Assembly (NCBI RefSeq): GCF_020907985.1
Contig: NZ_JAJJPA010000007.1
Location: 62,001 to 126,000 of the forward strand
DNA from: Kitasatospora humi
Lineage (GTDB): Bacteria; Actinomycetota; Actinomycetes; Streptomycetales; Streptomycetaceae
Reading direction: 5' to 3'
DNA length: 64,000 nt
This document shows positions 51,816 to 59,777 of this stretch, in pieces (positions within the stretch are counted from its first letter, which is position 1; the number at the start of each line of letters is the position of its first letter). The notes under the pieces are model-generated. The model was given only the letters and a program-made list of their open reading frames with translations, was not told the origin of the DNA and did no database searches. The position numbers and the translations under genes were made by a program.

Positions 51816-51878
51816 CATATCCCGGACAAGGCGTTCAACTGAACGATTTTCAGGGCGAGTTGACATATGTCGGACAAA
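51816..51878 (-). promoter_or_regulatory. Promoter region of the N-hydroxylase operon with direct repeats
   Basis: CATATNNCGGACAA occurs at 51816-51829 and 51865-51878 in the same orientation, 49 bases apart. Read on the minus strand each begins TTGTCCG, similar to a -35. A short palindrome GTTCA-AC-TGAAC lies between them at 51833-51844; GTTCAACTG is close to a StrR half-site. Confidence 0.5.
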
Positions 51879-51880
51879 GC

Positions 51881-52963
51881 TCAGGAAGGCGGGCAGGCCT
51901 CGACGAGCGCGGCCGCGGCATCCCGGGAGTTGGCGAGCACGGTCTTGGCCGCGCCGCCGGTACCGCCGGTGAAGGTGAACAGCGGCGCATCCGCCGGCAG
52001 TCGGCGCAGCAGCAGCCCGCCGGTGCCGCCCGGCGCGGCCCAGCAGTCGGCCGCGGTGGCCGTCCTGGCGTCCGGCCCGGGCCAGTCGGCCAGTCCCAGC
52101 CGCTCGGCCGCGCACGCCGCCACCTGGGCGGCCAGCTCGGGCAGCGGGGTGAGGGCGGCCGGGTCCACGTCCCAGCGGTCGGTGGGCAGTCCGAGCAGCA
52201 TCCGGTGCGGGCCGTCCGGGCGGCCGTAGAGGCCACTGGTCTCATCCACGAACGCGCCCATCCCGGGCGGGAGTCGGTCGGTGGTACCGATGGTGTACTG
52301 GATCTGCTTGGCGCGCAGGCCCTGGTCGGGCAGCCGCCAACTCCGCAGCAGCCGCGGCGTCCACGGCCCGGCGGCGACCACCACCGCACGGTACCGCTCG
52401 GCGCCGCCCGCCACCGTGCGCAGCTCGCCGTCGGGCGCGAGCGCCGTCACCGTCTCGGCGCGGACGGTGCCGCCCGCCGCCTCGACGGCCGCCAGCAGTC
52501 CGGTCCGCAGCCTGGCCGGCGACAGGCAGCCGGCGGCCGGTTCGACCACCGCCAAGGTGTCGGACGGCAGCCCGCGGAACGTCTTCAGTTCGGTGGCGTC
52601 CACCAACTCAGCTGCGCCCGGCAGTAGTTCATCGACCAGGTCGAGCACCGGGCGGATCCTTGCCGCGGTGCTGCCGGACGGCAGCAGATAGCTGGAGCCG
52701 AACTCCCGGTAGCCGGCCAGCTCCCGCAGTCCGGCGTCGGCGCGCAGTTCGGCGAGGCTGAGCGCGGCCGCCCTGGCCGTCACCGGATCGGTCTCGAAGG
52801 CCCGCAGCAGACCGCCGGAGACCGCCGTGGCGTCCCGGGTGACGGTGGCACCGCCGGTCAGCACGGTGACCGGGTGTCCCATCCGGGTCAGCCGCCAGGC
52901 GAGCACCGCGCCGGCCAGGCCGCCGCCGATCACCGCGATGCCGAGGTCGTCGCGCAGTTCCAT
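51881..52963 (-). CDS. FAD-dependent D-amino-acid/glycine-oxidase-family enzyme
   Basis: 360-aa DAO-family flavoprotein. N-terminal FAD motif IAVIGGGLAGAVLAWRL; SGGLLRAFETDP follows where substrate-pocket residues usually sit; VVVAAGPWTPRLL and the C-terminal FTFTGGTGGAAKTVLANSR complete the FAD fold. In hydrazine pathways a related oxidase cleaves the lysine side chain from the hydrazine intermediate to give hydrazinoacetate; this is the proposed role. ATG 52963 is 4 bases after the StrR-like gene's stop, so regulator and oxidase are co-transcribed. Confidence 0.85.
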   Translation of the reverse strand: MELRDDLGIAVIGGGLAGAVLAWRLTRMGHPVTVLTGGATVTRDATAVSGGLLRAFETDPVTARAAALSLAELRADAGLRELAGYREFGSSYLLPSGSTAARIRPVLDLVDELLPGAAELVDATELKTFRGLPSDTLAVVEPAAGCLSPARLRTGLLAAVEAAGGTVRAETVTALAPDGELRTVAGGAERYRAVVVAAGPWTPRLLRSWRLPDQGLRAKQIQYTIGTTDRLPPGMGAFVDETSGLYGRPDGPHRMLLGLPTDRWDVDPAALTPLPELAAQVAACAAERLGLADWPGPDARTATAADCWAAPGGTGGLLLRRLPADAPLFTFTGGTGGAAKTVLANSRDAAAALVEACPPS

Positions 52964-52967
52964 CGGA

Positions 52968-53921
52968 TCAGCCGATCTGCCGTGCACGGTACTGGAGTTC
53001 GAGCGAGAGGTTGTGCCAGATGTCGGAGCACTCCTGGGCCAGCTCGGCGACCACGGACAGCAGGTGCGGCGGGATGTTGTCCAACTCGCTCTCCGCCTCG
53101 CCGACCACCACCAGCCGCCGGTGCAGCCAGACCAACAGGGCCCGCCCGTGGTCGGTGAAGCGCAGCGACGGGTCGCGCCGCAGGCTCTCCAGTCCGGCGA
53201 ACGGCTCGGGCCTGGTCTGCCGGGCGGTGGCCGGCTCGCTGGCGATCCGGCGCATCGCCGCCAGTTCGGCGGTCGGCGCGGCCGGCTGCGGTTCGGGCCG
53301 GCACAGCGGGTCCTCCCCGCGGTCGAGCCGGGCCCGGATGTCGTGTGCGGTGCCCAGCGACACCCCGGCGGCCTGGGCGATCTCCCGCAGCGAGGCGTCC
53401 GGGCTGTCCCGGATCACCGCGACCGCGCGCCGCCGCCCCTCGCCGCCGTCCACCGGCCGCAGCCGCCCGTCGCGGCCCAGCCGGGTGCCGCTGCGCGCGC
53501 CGTCGCCCGCCGCCTGCCGCCGGATCACCCCGACCGTGCTGGCCGCCAGCCCGGTGGCCCGGGCCACCGCCCGGTCCGCCAATTCGGGCTGGAGTTCGAC
53601 GATGCGGCGGGCGGCCGCCTTGCGCTCGGCCAGCGACAGCGGCAGGCCGTGGGCCACATTGGCCTGCACGCCCAGGATGAAGGCCTCGGCCTCGGAACCC
53701 TCGAAGAACTCGACGGTGATCACGTCCGCACCCCTGCTCTGCGCGGCGCGCAGCCGGTGCGCGCCGTCGATCACCCGCATGGTGGCCCGGTGCACCAGGA
53801 TCGGTGGCAGTTCGGCATCGGTCTCGGCGAGCCGCCGCACGTGCTCCTCGTCCACCCCTTGGAAGCGGGGCGAGTCGCCCGGCAACACTGCCTCGATCGG
53901 TATCTGCTCCACAGTTCTCAT
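52968..53921 (-). CDS. StrR-type ParB-like pathway-specific activator
   Basis: 317-aa regulator. The N-terminus VEQIPIEAVLPGDSPRFQG, VRRLAETDAELPPILVHRAT and VIDGAHRLRAA is the ParB/StrR domain, and AVARATGLAASTVGVIRR is the HTH. The same order is found in StrR, the streptomycin cluster activator, and in activators of other antibiotic clusters. A second HTH-like stretch (ASLREIAQAAGVSLGTAHDI) follows near 200. ATG 53921 is preferred over an in-frame ATG further upstream because the StrR domain begins here. It is probably the activator of this cluster. Confidence 0.88.
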   Translation of the reverse strand: MRTVEQIPIEAVLPGDSPRFQGVDEEHVRRLAETDAELPPILVHRATMRVIDGAHRLRAAQSRGADVITVEFFEGSEAEAFILGVQANVAHGLPLSLAERKAAARRIVELQPELADRAVARATGLAASTVGVIRRQAAGDGARSGTRLGRDGRLRPVDGGEGRRRAVAVIRDSPDASLREIAQAAGVSLGTAHDIRARLDRGEDPLCRPEPQPAAPTAELAAMRRIASEPATARQTRPEPFAGLESLRRDPSLRFTDHGRALLVWLHRRLVVVGEAESELDNIPPHLLSVVAELAQECSDIWHNLSLELQYRARQIG

Positions 53922-54070
53922 CCGTGCCCCCCGGGCAGCTGTTGTCCCAGAACCGTCACCGGGCGCCATGTGCGCGGAGCCCGGAGTTGTACGCATCGGC
54001 GCCGGCTCGTCGGCGGCCGCACCGTGCGGGGTGGCCGCAAGGCGCCGCCGGAGCCGCGCTGGAAAGGAAG

Positions 54071-54091
54071 GACCCGCCGCGGTCGCGGGTC
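54071..54091 (-). terminator. Terminator after the exporter gene
   Basis: GACCCGC/GCGGGTC 7-bp stem with 7-base loop just past the MFS stop; in the transcript direction it is followed by CCTTCCTTTCC, a pyrimidine-rich tail. It separates the exporter operon from the StrR-like gene. Confidence 0.65.
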
Positions 54092-54092
54092 G

Positions 54093-55367
54093 TCAGACGC
54101 CCTCGGCGACCGGCTCGGCCTCGGCCGCCGGCTGCCGGGCACCGGCCGAGGGCTGGACCGGCCTCATGCCGAGCGCCCCGAGGACGGTCGAGATGACCGC
54201 GAACAGCCCCACCACCGGCCAGACGCCGTGGTGCAGCCGCTGGAAGAGCATCCCGCCGATCACCGGTCCGATCGCGGTGCCGGCGTTGAACATCACCTGG
54301 AAGCTGCTGATGTAGCGGGCCTTCAGCCGCTCGGGGGCGATCATGCCCGGGTAGGCGAAGAGGGTGGGGCCACCCAGGATTTCACCCAACGTCCAGATCA
54401 GGGTGCCGATCAGGATCACCGCCGCGCCCAACGGCAGCCCGTAGCAGGCCTCGCCGAGCCCGACCAGGACGAAGGCGCAGCTCACGCTGATCCGGAGCGG
54501 CCACTTCTGGGTGACCTTGGTCAGCGGCAGCTCGAAGAGGATCACGATGATGCTGTTGGCCGAGACCGCGAGGCTGTACCAGAAGACGTCCACGTGCGAG
54601 CGGGTGACGTCCAGCGGCAGGGTCGAGAGGTACTGGGTGTAGATGATCGCGTTCACCAGGGTGGCCAGCAGGTAGAACACGTAGCGGGTGTCCTTGAGCA
54701 CCTGCAGGTAGCTCTCCTTGGGCGCCTTGGCCTCGGCCGCCGCGGGCTCGGCGGGCTGCTGCTTCAGCTTGCGCGGCAGGGTGGCGAAGGCCATCACGCC
54801 GTACGCCAGCGCCACCACCGCCTCGCCCCAGAACAGGATCGCGTAGCCGTGCCCGCCGAGGCGGAACAGCGCGAAGCCGAGCTGCGGGCAGAGGGTGGTG
54901 CCCAGGTTGAGGCCCAGCCGCCAGATCCCGAAGATCATCACCTGCCGGTCGGGCGGTGTGAGTTCGGACAGCAGCGCCGAGGAGGCGGGTCGGTAGATGC
55001 TCTGGAAGAGGCCGACCAGCACCACCGAGGCGACGATCAGCGGGAAGCTGTTGACGTAGTAGACCAGCACCAGCAGCAGCGCCGAGCCGGTCATGCTCAG
55101 CACGGTGGCGTTGCGCGCGCCCAGCGCGTTGGCCAGCGCGCCGCCGACCAAGATGCCGAGCACCGCACCGGCGCCGTAGCCGCCGAGTGCCAGGGTGGCC
55201 TGGTCGGCCGAGTAGCCGCGGGAGGTCAGGTAGAGCACCAGGAAGATGCTGAGGAACGCCCCCAGTCGGCTGATCACCACGCCGGCCAGGATCGCCTTCA
55301 CCGCGATCGGTGACTGCGCGAAGGTGCTCCACGGCCCGGGTCCTGCGGGTTTCGCCTTCTTGCTCAT
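54093..55367 (-). CDS. MFS exporter of the hydrazine cluster
   Basis: 424-aa MFS protein with about 12 transmembrane segments and the motif-A region GGALANALGARNATVLSM. Other conserved parts are LVGLFQSIYRPASSALLSELTPP and ISSFQVMFNAGTAIGPVIGG, typical of the MdtH/YceL-like peptide or drug efflux branch. A central loop (about 200-220) is Ala/Glu/Lys-rich. 33 bases after the ATP-grasp gene, so co-transcribed. Probable self-resistance and export. Confidence 0.88.
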   Translation of the reverse strand: MSKKAKPAGPGPWSTFAQSPIAVKAILAGVVISRLGAFLSIFLVLYLTSRGYSADQATLALGGYGAGAVLGILVGGALANALGARNATVLSMTGSALLLVLVYYVNSFPLIVASVVLVGLFQSIYRPASSALLSELTPPDRQVMIFGIWRLGLNLGTTLCPQLGFALFRLGGHGYAILFWGEAVVALAYGVMAFATLPRKLKQQPAEPAAAEAKAPKESYLQVLKDTRYVFYLLATLVNAIIYTQYLSTLPLDVTRSHVDVFWYSLAVSANSIIVILFELPLTKVTQKWPLRISVSCAFVLVGLGEACYGLPLGAAVILIGTLIWTLGEILGGPTLFAYPGMIAPERLKARYISSFQVMFNAGTAIGPVIGGMLFQRLHHGVWPVVGLFAVISTVLGALGMRPVQPSAGARQPAAEAEPVAEGV

Positions 55368-55400
55368 CGTTCGGCAGGTCTTTCCATCGGTGGGCCCCGC

Positions 55401-56654
55401 TCAGGCCGGGGTGACGACGAGTGCGGCGCCGGCCGCGTCCAGTGCCCGGTCGCAGGCCTGCTGCGAGTCGGCGGCGACGGTGGCGTAGGCCACCCGGCCC
55501 ACCAGGGTGCCCTTCGGCGGCGGCGAGACGACCGCGCCGGGAGCGGCGATGGCCACCGCCCGGTCGATCTCGGCCGGCAGCCGCTCCTCGTCGAACCGGA
55601 TGGCGCCGATGGTGGTGTCGTCCTCGGCCACGTAGAAGAACCGGATCGCGGTGGTCTGCGAGCGGGTCGCGGTGACCTCCGGGGCCAGGCCGCAGGCCGC
55701 CCGGGCGGCGGCCAGGCCGGGGTCGATCCCGGTGGCCAGCCGGCCGAGGTAGGGGATCAGGTCGCCGCCGAGCCGGCCGTTGGCCTCGATCAGCTTGGGG
55801 CCGTCGGCGGTGAGCATGAACTCGCAGTGCGTCCAGCCGTCGGTGAAGCCGAGCGCGGCGTGGATCGCGGTGAGCAGCTCGGCGAAGCCGGAGTCGGCGA
55901 GCAGCGGGTCCGCGGCGTCGACCCGGTGGCCGATCTCCTCGGCGTAGGGCGGATAGCCGACCACCTTGCGGCCGATGAACAGCGCGGTGGCCTTGCCGCC
56001 CTGCACCACCGAGTCGACGCTGATCTCCTCGCCGATCACGCACTCCTCGACCAGGTAGGGCTCCGCGGTGTCGAAGACGACCGGGTCGGGCAGGGTGGCC
56101 ACACGGGTGAAGGCGAAGCCCTCGCTGAGCTGCTCCGGGCCGTCCACCCGGATCACGCCGACGCTGGCGCCGTAGCCGCGCGGCTTGAGGATCACCGGGT
56201 AACCGATCCGGGCGGCGGCGTCCAGCGCCTCCTGCTCGGTGGTCACGGGGATCGAGGCGGGCTGCGGCAGGCCGGCGGCGTCCAGCGCCCGGCGGGTCTG
56301 TCCCTTGTCGCGCATCCGCCAGATCACGGCCGGGTCGCCGTTCGGCAGCTTGAGCGCCTCGGCGATGTGCGAGGCCGCGTGGATCCGGGCCTCGTCCCAG
56401 CAGAGCACCCCGTCGAAGGGCTGCTCCCGGTGCAGCTCGGCGGCGGCGGCGGCCATCGCCGGGCCGTCATAGGTGTCGGGGACCACCGTCCAGCCGCTCA
56501 GGTACTCCTGCTCCCAAGTGGGTTCCACGGTGTGGAACAGGTGTATCCGGAACTCCGTGCTGATCGATCGGAGCAGGTACTCGCGGTAGGACCGCATGCC
56601 CGTCGCGACCAGGAGAAGAAGTGGCCGCGCCGCCACCTCGGTACCGGTGATCAT
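55401..56654 (-). CDS. ATP-grasp ligase (second of the cluster)
   Basis: 417-aa ATP-grasp enzyme. ATP lysine and Gly loop in GYPVILKPRGYGASVGVIRV (near 155), PYLVEECVIGEEISVDSVVQ, and metal-binding LIEANGRLGGDLIPYLGRLA (near 300). The C-terminal part resembles carboxylate-amine ligases of dipeptide pathways. ATG 56654 has a strong GGAAGG site. It is the first gene left of the divergent promoter region that carries the StrR-like box. Confidence 0.88.
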   Translation of the reverse strand: MITGTEVAARPLLLLVATGMRSYREYLLRSISTEFRIHLFHTVEPTWEQEYLSGWTVVPDTYDGPAMAAAAAELHREQPFDGVLCWDEARIHAASHIAEALKLPNGDPAVIWRMRDKGQTRRALDAAGLPQPASIPVTTEQEALDAAARIGYPVILKPRGYGASVGVIRVDGPEQLSEGFAFTRVATLPDPVVFDTAEPYLVEECVIGEEISVDSVVQGGKATALFIGRKVVGYPPYAEEIGHRVDAADPLLADSGFAELLTAIHAALGFTDGWTHCEFMLTADGPKLIEANGRLGGDLIPYLGRLATGIDPGLAAARAACGLAPEVTATRSQTTAIRFFYVAEDDTTIGAIRFDEERLPAEIDRAVAIAAPGAVVSPPPKGTLVGRVAYATVAADSQQACDRALDAAGAALVVTPA

Positions 56655-56755
56655 TTCTTTCCTTCCTGGACTCCCGCATCCCCTGGATCCGGAGGCCGGA
56701 CCGGGTCGCCGCCGTGGAGTCCCCGCGAATTCGACCCACAAGCTACAAGCGAGCT

Positions 56756-56784
56756 GACACAGTGTCGACCGTCTTGCCGACACT
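56756..56784. promoter_or_regulatory. Interleaved GACAC/GTGTC half-sites
   Basis: GACAC-A-GTGTC (56756-56766) overlaps AGTGTCG-N10-CGACACT (56761-56784). Lies about 100-130 bases before the ATP-grasp start, a typical operator position. Confidence 0.5.
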
Positions 56785-56898
56785 TCACCGGTTGTCGAAC
56801 TCGACTGTGACGAAGCCGCGTAGCGCCTGCGAAGGGCGCCGTTGACGCACCGTCATCCCGAGCTCGTGAAGTTGAAACATCACCTTGCGCCGGGGGGC

Positions 56899-56935
56899 CG
56901 GCGTTCAACCGTCAAGACTGGATGGTTGAACGCCG
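56899..56935. promoter_or_regulatory. StrR-box-like palindrome
   Basis: Perfect 12-bp arms CGGCGTTCAACC/GGTTGAACGCCG with 13-base spacer. Viewed as StrR boxes are written (two 9-mers around N11), it is GTTCAACCG-N11-TGGTTGAAC at 56903-56931, against the StrR consensus GTTCGActG-N11-CagTcGAAC: same spacing, same GTTC/GAAC ends. A StrR-like activator is encoded 3 kb away. Confidence 0.7.
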
Positions 56936-56940
56936 ACTGA

Positions 56941-56984
56941 CAGCCCGACAAGATAGACTGGACGCGGGCCAGTCTGTCGGGCTG
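56941..56984. other. Long bulged hairpin in the divergent region
   Basis: CAGCCCGAC pairs with GTCGGGCTG and AGACTGG with CCAGTCT, giving a 16-bp stem with a 5-base bulge on the left arm and a 7-base loop. Could be a terminator, an attenuator or another operator. Confidence 0.55.
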
Positions 56985-57454
56985 GCCATTTCCGCGCGAT
57001 TGTCCACCAGCGAAGCCGCAGGTCACGGGGCGGATTCCGGATTCCGGCGGCCATTCACGGAATAAATCTGTTGTATCCCTGAATTCCGGCACCGCAGCGG
57101 AGCGGGCTTTGGGTGCGCGGTGTTTTGACGGGGGCATGTCGGAATTGGTCGGCACGGTACGTGAAGTCGCCGCGCGGCACCGGTGGCCGCGACCGGCGGC
57201 GAAAAATTTTCTCCCGGCCTTGCCGCGCCCGACTGGCATTCGTCCACCGCACCCCGGGCCGCACACGGACATGTTCCGCCGCTGCGCCGCCCGGGCCGAA
57301 ACACCGCGATCGCGGGCCCCGCGCGCGATTTCACCACCGCCACGGGCCCCGAGTACCGTCCAGGAAGTGGACAGCCGAGCGCACCCGCCACTCGATCGCG
57401 CAGGATCGGCGCTGGGCACCCCCGCCGCCCCCGACCTGCCCCGAGGACCCACCA

Positions 57455-58732
57455 GTGACGACCGCGCCGCACCCCGCGACCGCCGAGCCCACAGACCCGC
57501 TGAGCGGACCGCGACTCGCCCGGGTCGCCGAGCAGTACGGCACCCCGGCCTGGGTCTACGACGCCGACCGGATCCGCGCCCAGATCGCCCGGCTGCGCAG
57601 CTTCGACGTCATCCGGTTCGCCCAGAAGGCCTGCTCCAACACCCACATCCTGCGCCTGATGCGGGCCGAGGGCGTGCTGGTCGACGCCGTCTCACTGGGT
57701 GAGATCGAGCGTGCCCTCACCGCCGGCTACCAGGTGCACGGCCCGAACGAACCGGTGGTCCTCACCGCCGACGTGCTGGACCGGGCCACCCTGCGCCGGG
57801 TGGTGGAGCTGGGCCTGCCGGTCAACGCCGGCTCCCCGCAGATGCTGGAGCAGCTCGGCGCGCTCTCCCCCGGGCACCCGGTCTGGCTGCGGATCAACCC
57901 CGGCTTCGGGCACGGTCACAGCCGCAAGACCAACACCGGCGGCGAGCAGAGCAAGCACGGCATCTGGCACGAACACCTGCGGCAGAGCCTGGAGTTGGTC
58001 GACCACTACCGGCTCGACCTGATCGGCCTGCACATGCACATCGGCTCCGGGGTGGACTACGGCCACCTGGAGGCGGTCTGCGAGACCATGGTCAAGCAGG
58101 TGCGGCTCAGCGACCGGGACGTGCGGGCGATCTCGGCCGGCGGCGGCCTCTCGGTGCCCTACCACCCCGGCCAACCGGAGGTGGACACCGAGCGCTACTT
58201 CCGACTCTGGGACGCGGCCCGCCAGGAACTGGTGCGCGAACTCGGCCATCCGGTGCGGCTGGAGATCGAACCGGGCCGGTTCCTGGTGGCCGGCGCCGGA
58301 GCGCTGGTCAGCGAGGTGCGGGCGCAGAAGCCGGTCGGCAGCAACCACTTCCTGCTGGTCGACGCCGGCTTCAACGACCTGATGCGGCCCGCCATGTACG
58401 GCAGCAGCCACCGGGTCTCGGTGCTCACGCCGGCCGGCGAGGCGCGCACCGAGGCGCTGCGGGACACCGTGCTCGCCGGGCCGCTGTGCGAGTCGGGCGA
58501 CGTCTTCACCCAGGCGGAGGGCGGCGACGTGGAGCCGATCCCGCTGCCCCGGGCCGAGATCGGCGACCTGGCGGTCTTCCACGACACCGGGGCGTACGGG
58601 GCGAGCATGTCCTCCAACTACAACTCCCGCCCGCTGCTGCCCGAGGTCCTGGTGGACGGCGGGCAGAGCCGGCTGATCCGGCGCCGGCAGACCGTCGCGG
58701 AACTGCTGGCCCTGGAGACCGAGGTGGCCTGA
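57455..58732 (+). CDS. lysA: Diaminopimelate decarboxylase, E. coli-type LysA
   Basis: 425-aa fold-type III PLP decarboxylase that converts meso-diaminopimelate to L-lysine. PLP lysine 58 in RFAQKACSN, HMHIGSGVDYG, the AISAGGGLSVPY loop, and the CESGDVF cysteine region. From memory the chain follows E. coli LysA (420 aa) almost phrase by phrase (AQKACSNTHILRLMR, NPGFGHGHSRKTNTGGEQSK, VDAGFNDLMRPAMYGS, HDTGAYGASMSSNYNSRPLL), unlike the usual actinobacterial LysA. GTG 57455 has GAGGA eight bases upstream. Divergent from the cluster's ATP-grasp gene; likely a dedicated lysine supply for the N-hydroxylase, possibly acquired by transfer. Confidence 0.92.
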   Translation: MTTAPHPATAEPTDPLSGPRLARVAEQYGTPAWVYDADRIRAQIARLRSFDVIRFAQKACSNTHILRLMRAEGVLVDAVSLGEIERALTAGYQVHGPNEPVVLTADVLDRATLRRVVELGLPVNAGSPQMLEQLGALSPGHPVWLRINPGFGHGHSRKTNTGGEQSKHGIWHEHLRQSLELVDHYRLDLIGLHMHIGSGVDYGHLEAVCETMVKQVRLSDRDVRAISAGGGLSVPYHPGQPEVDTERYFRLWDAARQELVRELGHPVRLEIEPGRFLVAGAGALVSEVRAQKPVGSNHFLLVDAGFNDLMRPAMYGSSHRVSVLTPAGEARTEALRDTVLAGPLCESGDVFTQAEGGDVEPIPLPRAEIGDLAVFHDTGAYGASMSSNYNSRPLLPEVLVDGGQSRLIRRRQTVAELLALETEVA

Positions 58733-58747
58733 CCGCTGCGACCGGTG

Positions 58748-59158
58748 CTACCGCTCCCCGGTCAGCACCGGTTTGAGGTCCAGCACCGGAGTGCCGTCCA
58801 GCGCCTCCAGATCACTCACCCGCACCCGCAGGCCGTCCACCGCCAGTACGGTCACCCGGTGCAACCCGATCGGGTTGGGCCGGTCCGGGGACCGGGTGGC
58901 GAACACCCCCGTCTCCGGGCGGCCGGCCTCCCCGCGCGGCCGCACGGCGAGCACATCGCGCCGTGCGCGGTGCAGCCAGGTGAGCACCAGAAGCTCCGCG
59001 CCGACCGTCAACTCCCGCAGGCCGCGCTCCACTTCGGGTTCGAAGACCAGCCAGGCGGGCGGCGCCCCCTCGTCGCCCTGCCTGGGCGCACCGGCCCGCT
59101 CGGTGATCCGCGACTCCACCCGGCCGATCGGGCGCAGCCGGTACTCGTACTCGGCCAT
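58748..59158 (-). CDS. TrmO/TsaA family tRNA methyltransferase (UPF0066)
   Basis: 136-aa TrmO-like protein. YEYRLRPIGRVESRI at the start and GVFATRSPDRPNPIGLHRVT, the family signature, identify it. TrmO methylates t6A37 in certain tRNAs with SAM. Only the single beta-barrel domain is present, the usual short actinobacterial form. Convergent with lysA, 15 bases apart; 42 bases separate it from the MarR gene on the same strand. Confidence 0.88.
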   Translation of the reverse strand: MAEYEYRLRPIGRVESRITERAGAPRQGDEGAPPAWLVFEPEVERGLRELTVGAELLVLTWLHRARRDVLAVRPRGEAGRPETGVFATRSPDRPNPIGLHRVTVLAVDGLRVRVSDLEALDGTPVLDLKPVLTGER

Positions 59159-59200
59159 CCACCGCCTCCGCTCCTGGCGCTCCGCACCGCAGCCTAGCGG

Positions 59201-59692
59201 CTAACCGTCCTGGCGCCGCTGCGCCACCAACTCCGCCACCCCGCCCAGGAACCGCTGCACCACCGCCACCTCTTCCGGCGCGTAGTCCCGCAGCATGCCC
59301 ACCAGGGCCCCGATCAGCGGACCGAAGAAGGTCTCTCCGAGCACGACGGCCTGCTCCTGAACCACCAGCAGCACCCGCCGCCGGTCCTTGTCGTCCCGGG
59401 TGCGGCGGACCAGGCCGAGCCGCTCCAGCCGGTCCAGCAGCGCGGTGGTGCCCGCCGAGTTCAGTTTCAGCTGGGCGCCGAGCCGGCCGGGGGTGGCCGG
59501 GGTGCCGGAACGGGCCGCGTCCAACAGGCAGATCAGGGCCCGCAGATCGGTCGGGTGCAGGCCGTTGCGCTGCGCGAACTCCCCGCCCAGCAGGTCGAGT
59601 TCCACGGTCACCGCGCGCAGCAGGTGCACCACCGCGAACTCCGGCCCGGCGTTCGGTATCCGACCCATCCGCTGATCCATCTTCCGACCCAT
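59201..59692 (-). CDS. MarR-family transcriptional regulator
   Basis: 163-aa MarR regulator: NGLHPTDLRALICLLDAA, winged helix PGRLGAQLKLNSAGTTALLDRLERLGLV and the wing RRTRDDKDRRRVLLV. Divergent from an alpha/beta hydrolase with a palindrome between, so probably an autoregulated repressor of the pair. The ATG at 59692 is followed by in-frame ATGs 5 and 9 codons in; the exact start is uncertain. Confidence 0.85.
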   Translation of the reverse strand: MGRKMDQRMGRIPNAGPEFAVVHLLRAVTVELDLLGGEFAQRNGLHPTDLRALICLLDAARSGTPATPGRLGAQLKLNSAGTTALLDRLERLGLVRRTRDDKDRRRVLLVVQEQAVVLGETFFGPLIGALVGMLRDYAPEEVAVVQRFLGGVAELVAQRRQDG

Positions 59693-59722
59693 CTCCCACT
59701 GCTGACGACCCAGGGGCTATTC

Positions 59723-59737
59723 TCTCGCTCAGCGAGA
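59723..59737. promoter_or_regulatory. MarR-type operator palindrome
   Basis: TCTCGC-TCA-GCGAGA, perfect 6-bp arms, between the divergent MarR and hydrolase genes and flanked by TATT/GATA. Typical size for a MarR dimer site. Confidence 0.65.
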
Positions 59738-59777
59738 TACTTGCCCAGCAACATATCTCCCTCAAGGGGGCTACACC

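Larger units (their letters stand above)
56655..57454. other. 800-bp divergent regulatory region between the ATP-grasp gene and lysA
   Basis: No gene is supported. It is rich in symmetrical elements: interleaved GACAC/GTGTC half-sites at 56756-56784, a StrR-like palindrome at 56899-56935, a long bulged hairpin at 56941-56984, and repeated ATTCCGG at 57034, 57041 and 57083 with an inverted CGGAAT at 57058. AT-rich DNA at 57058-57080 may hold the lysA promoter. Confidence 0.6.

Noticed and set aside
43219..58732. Negamycin cluster
   Set aside because: Negamycin contains a hydrazine, but its other parts would need a lysine 2,3-aminomutase, a hydroxylase and an N-methyltransferase, none of which is visible in this cluster.
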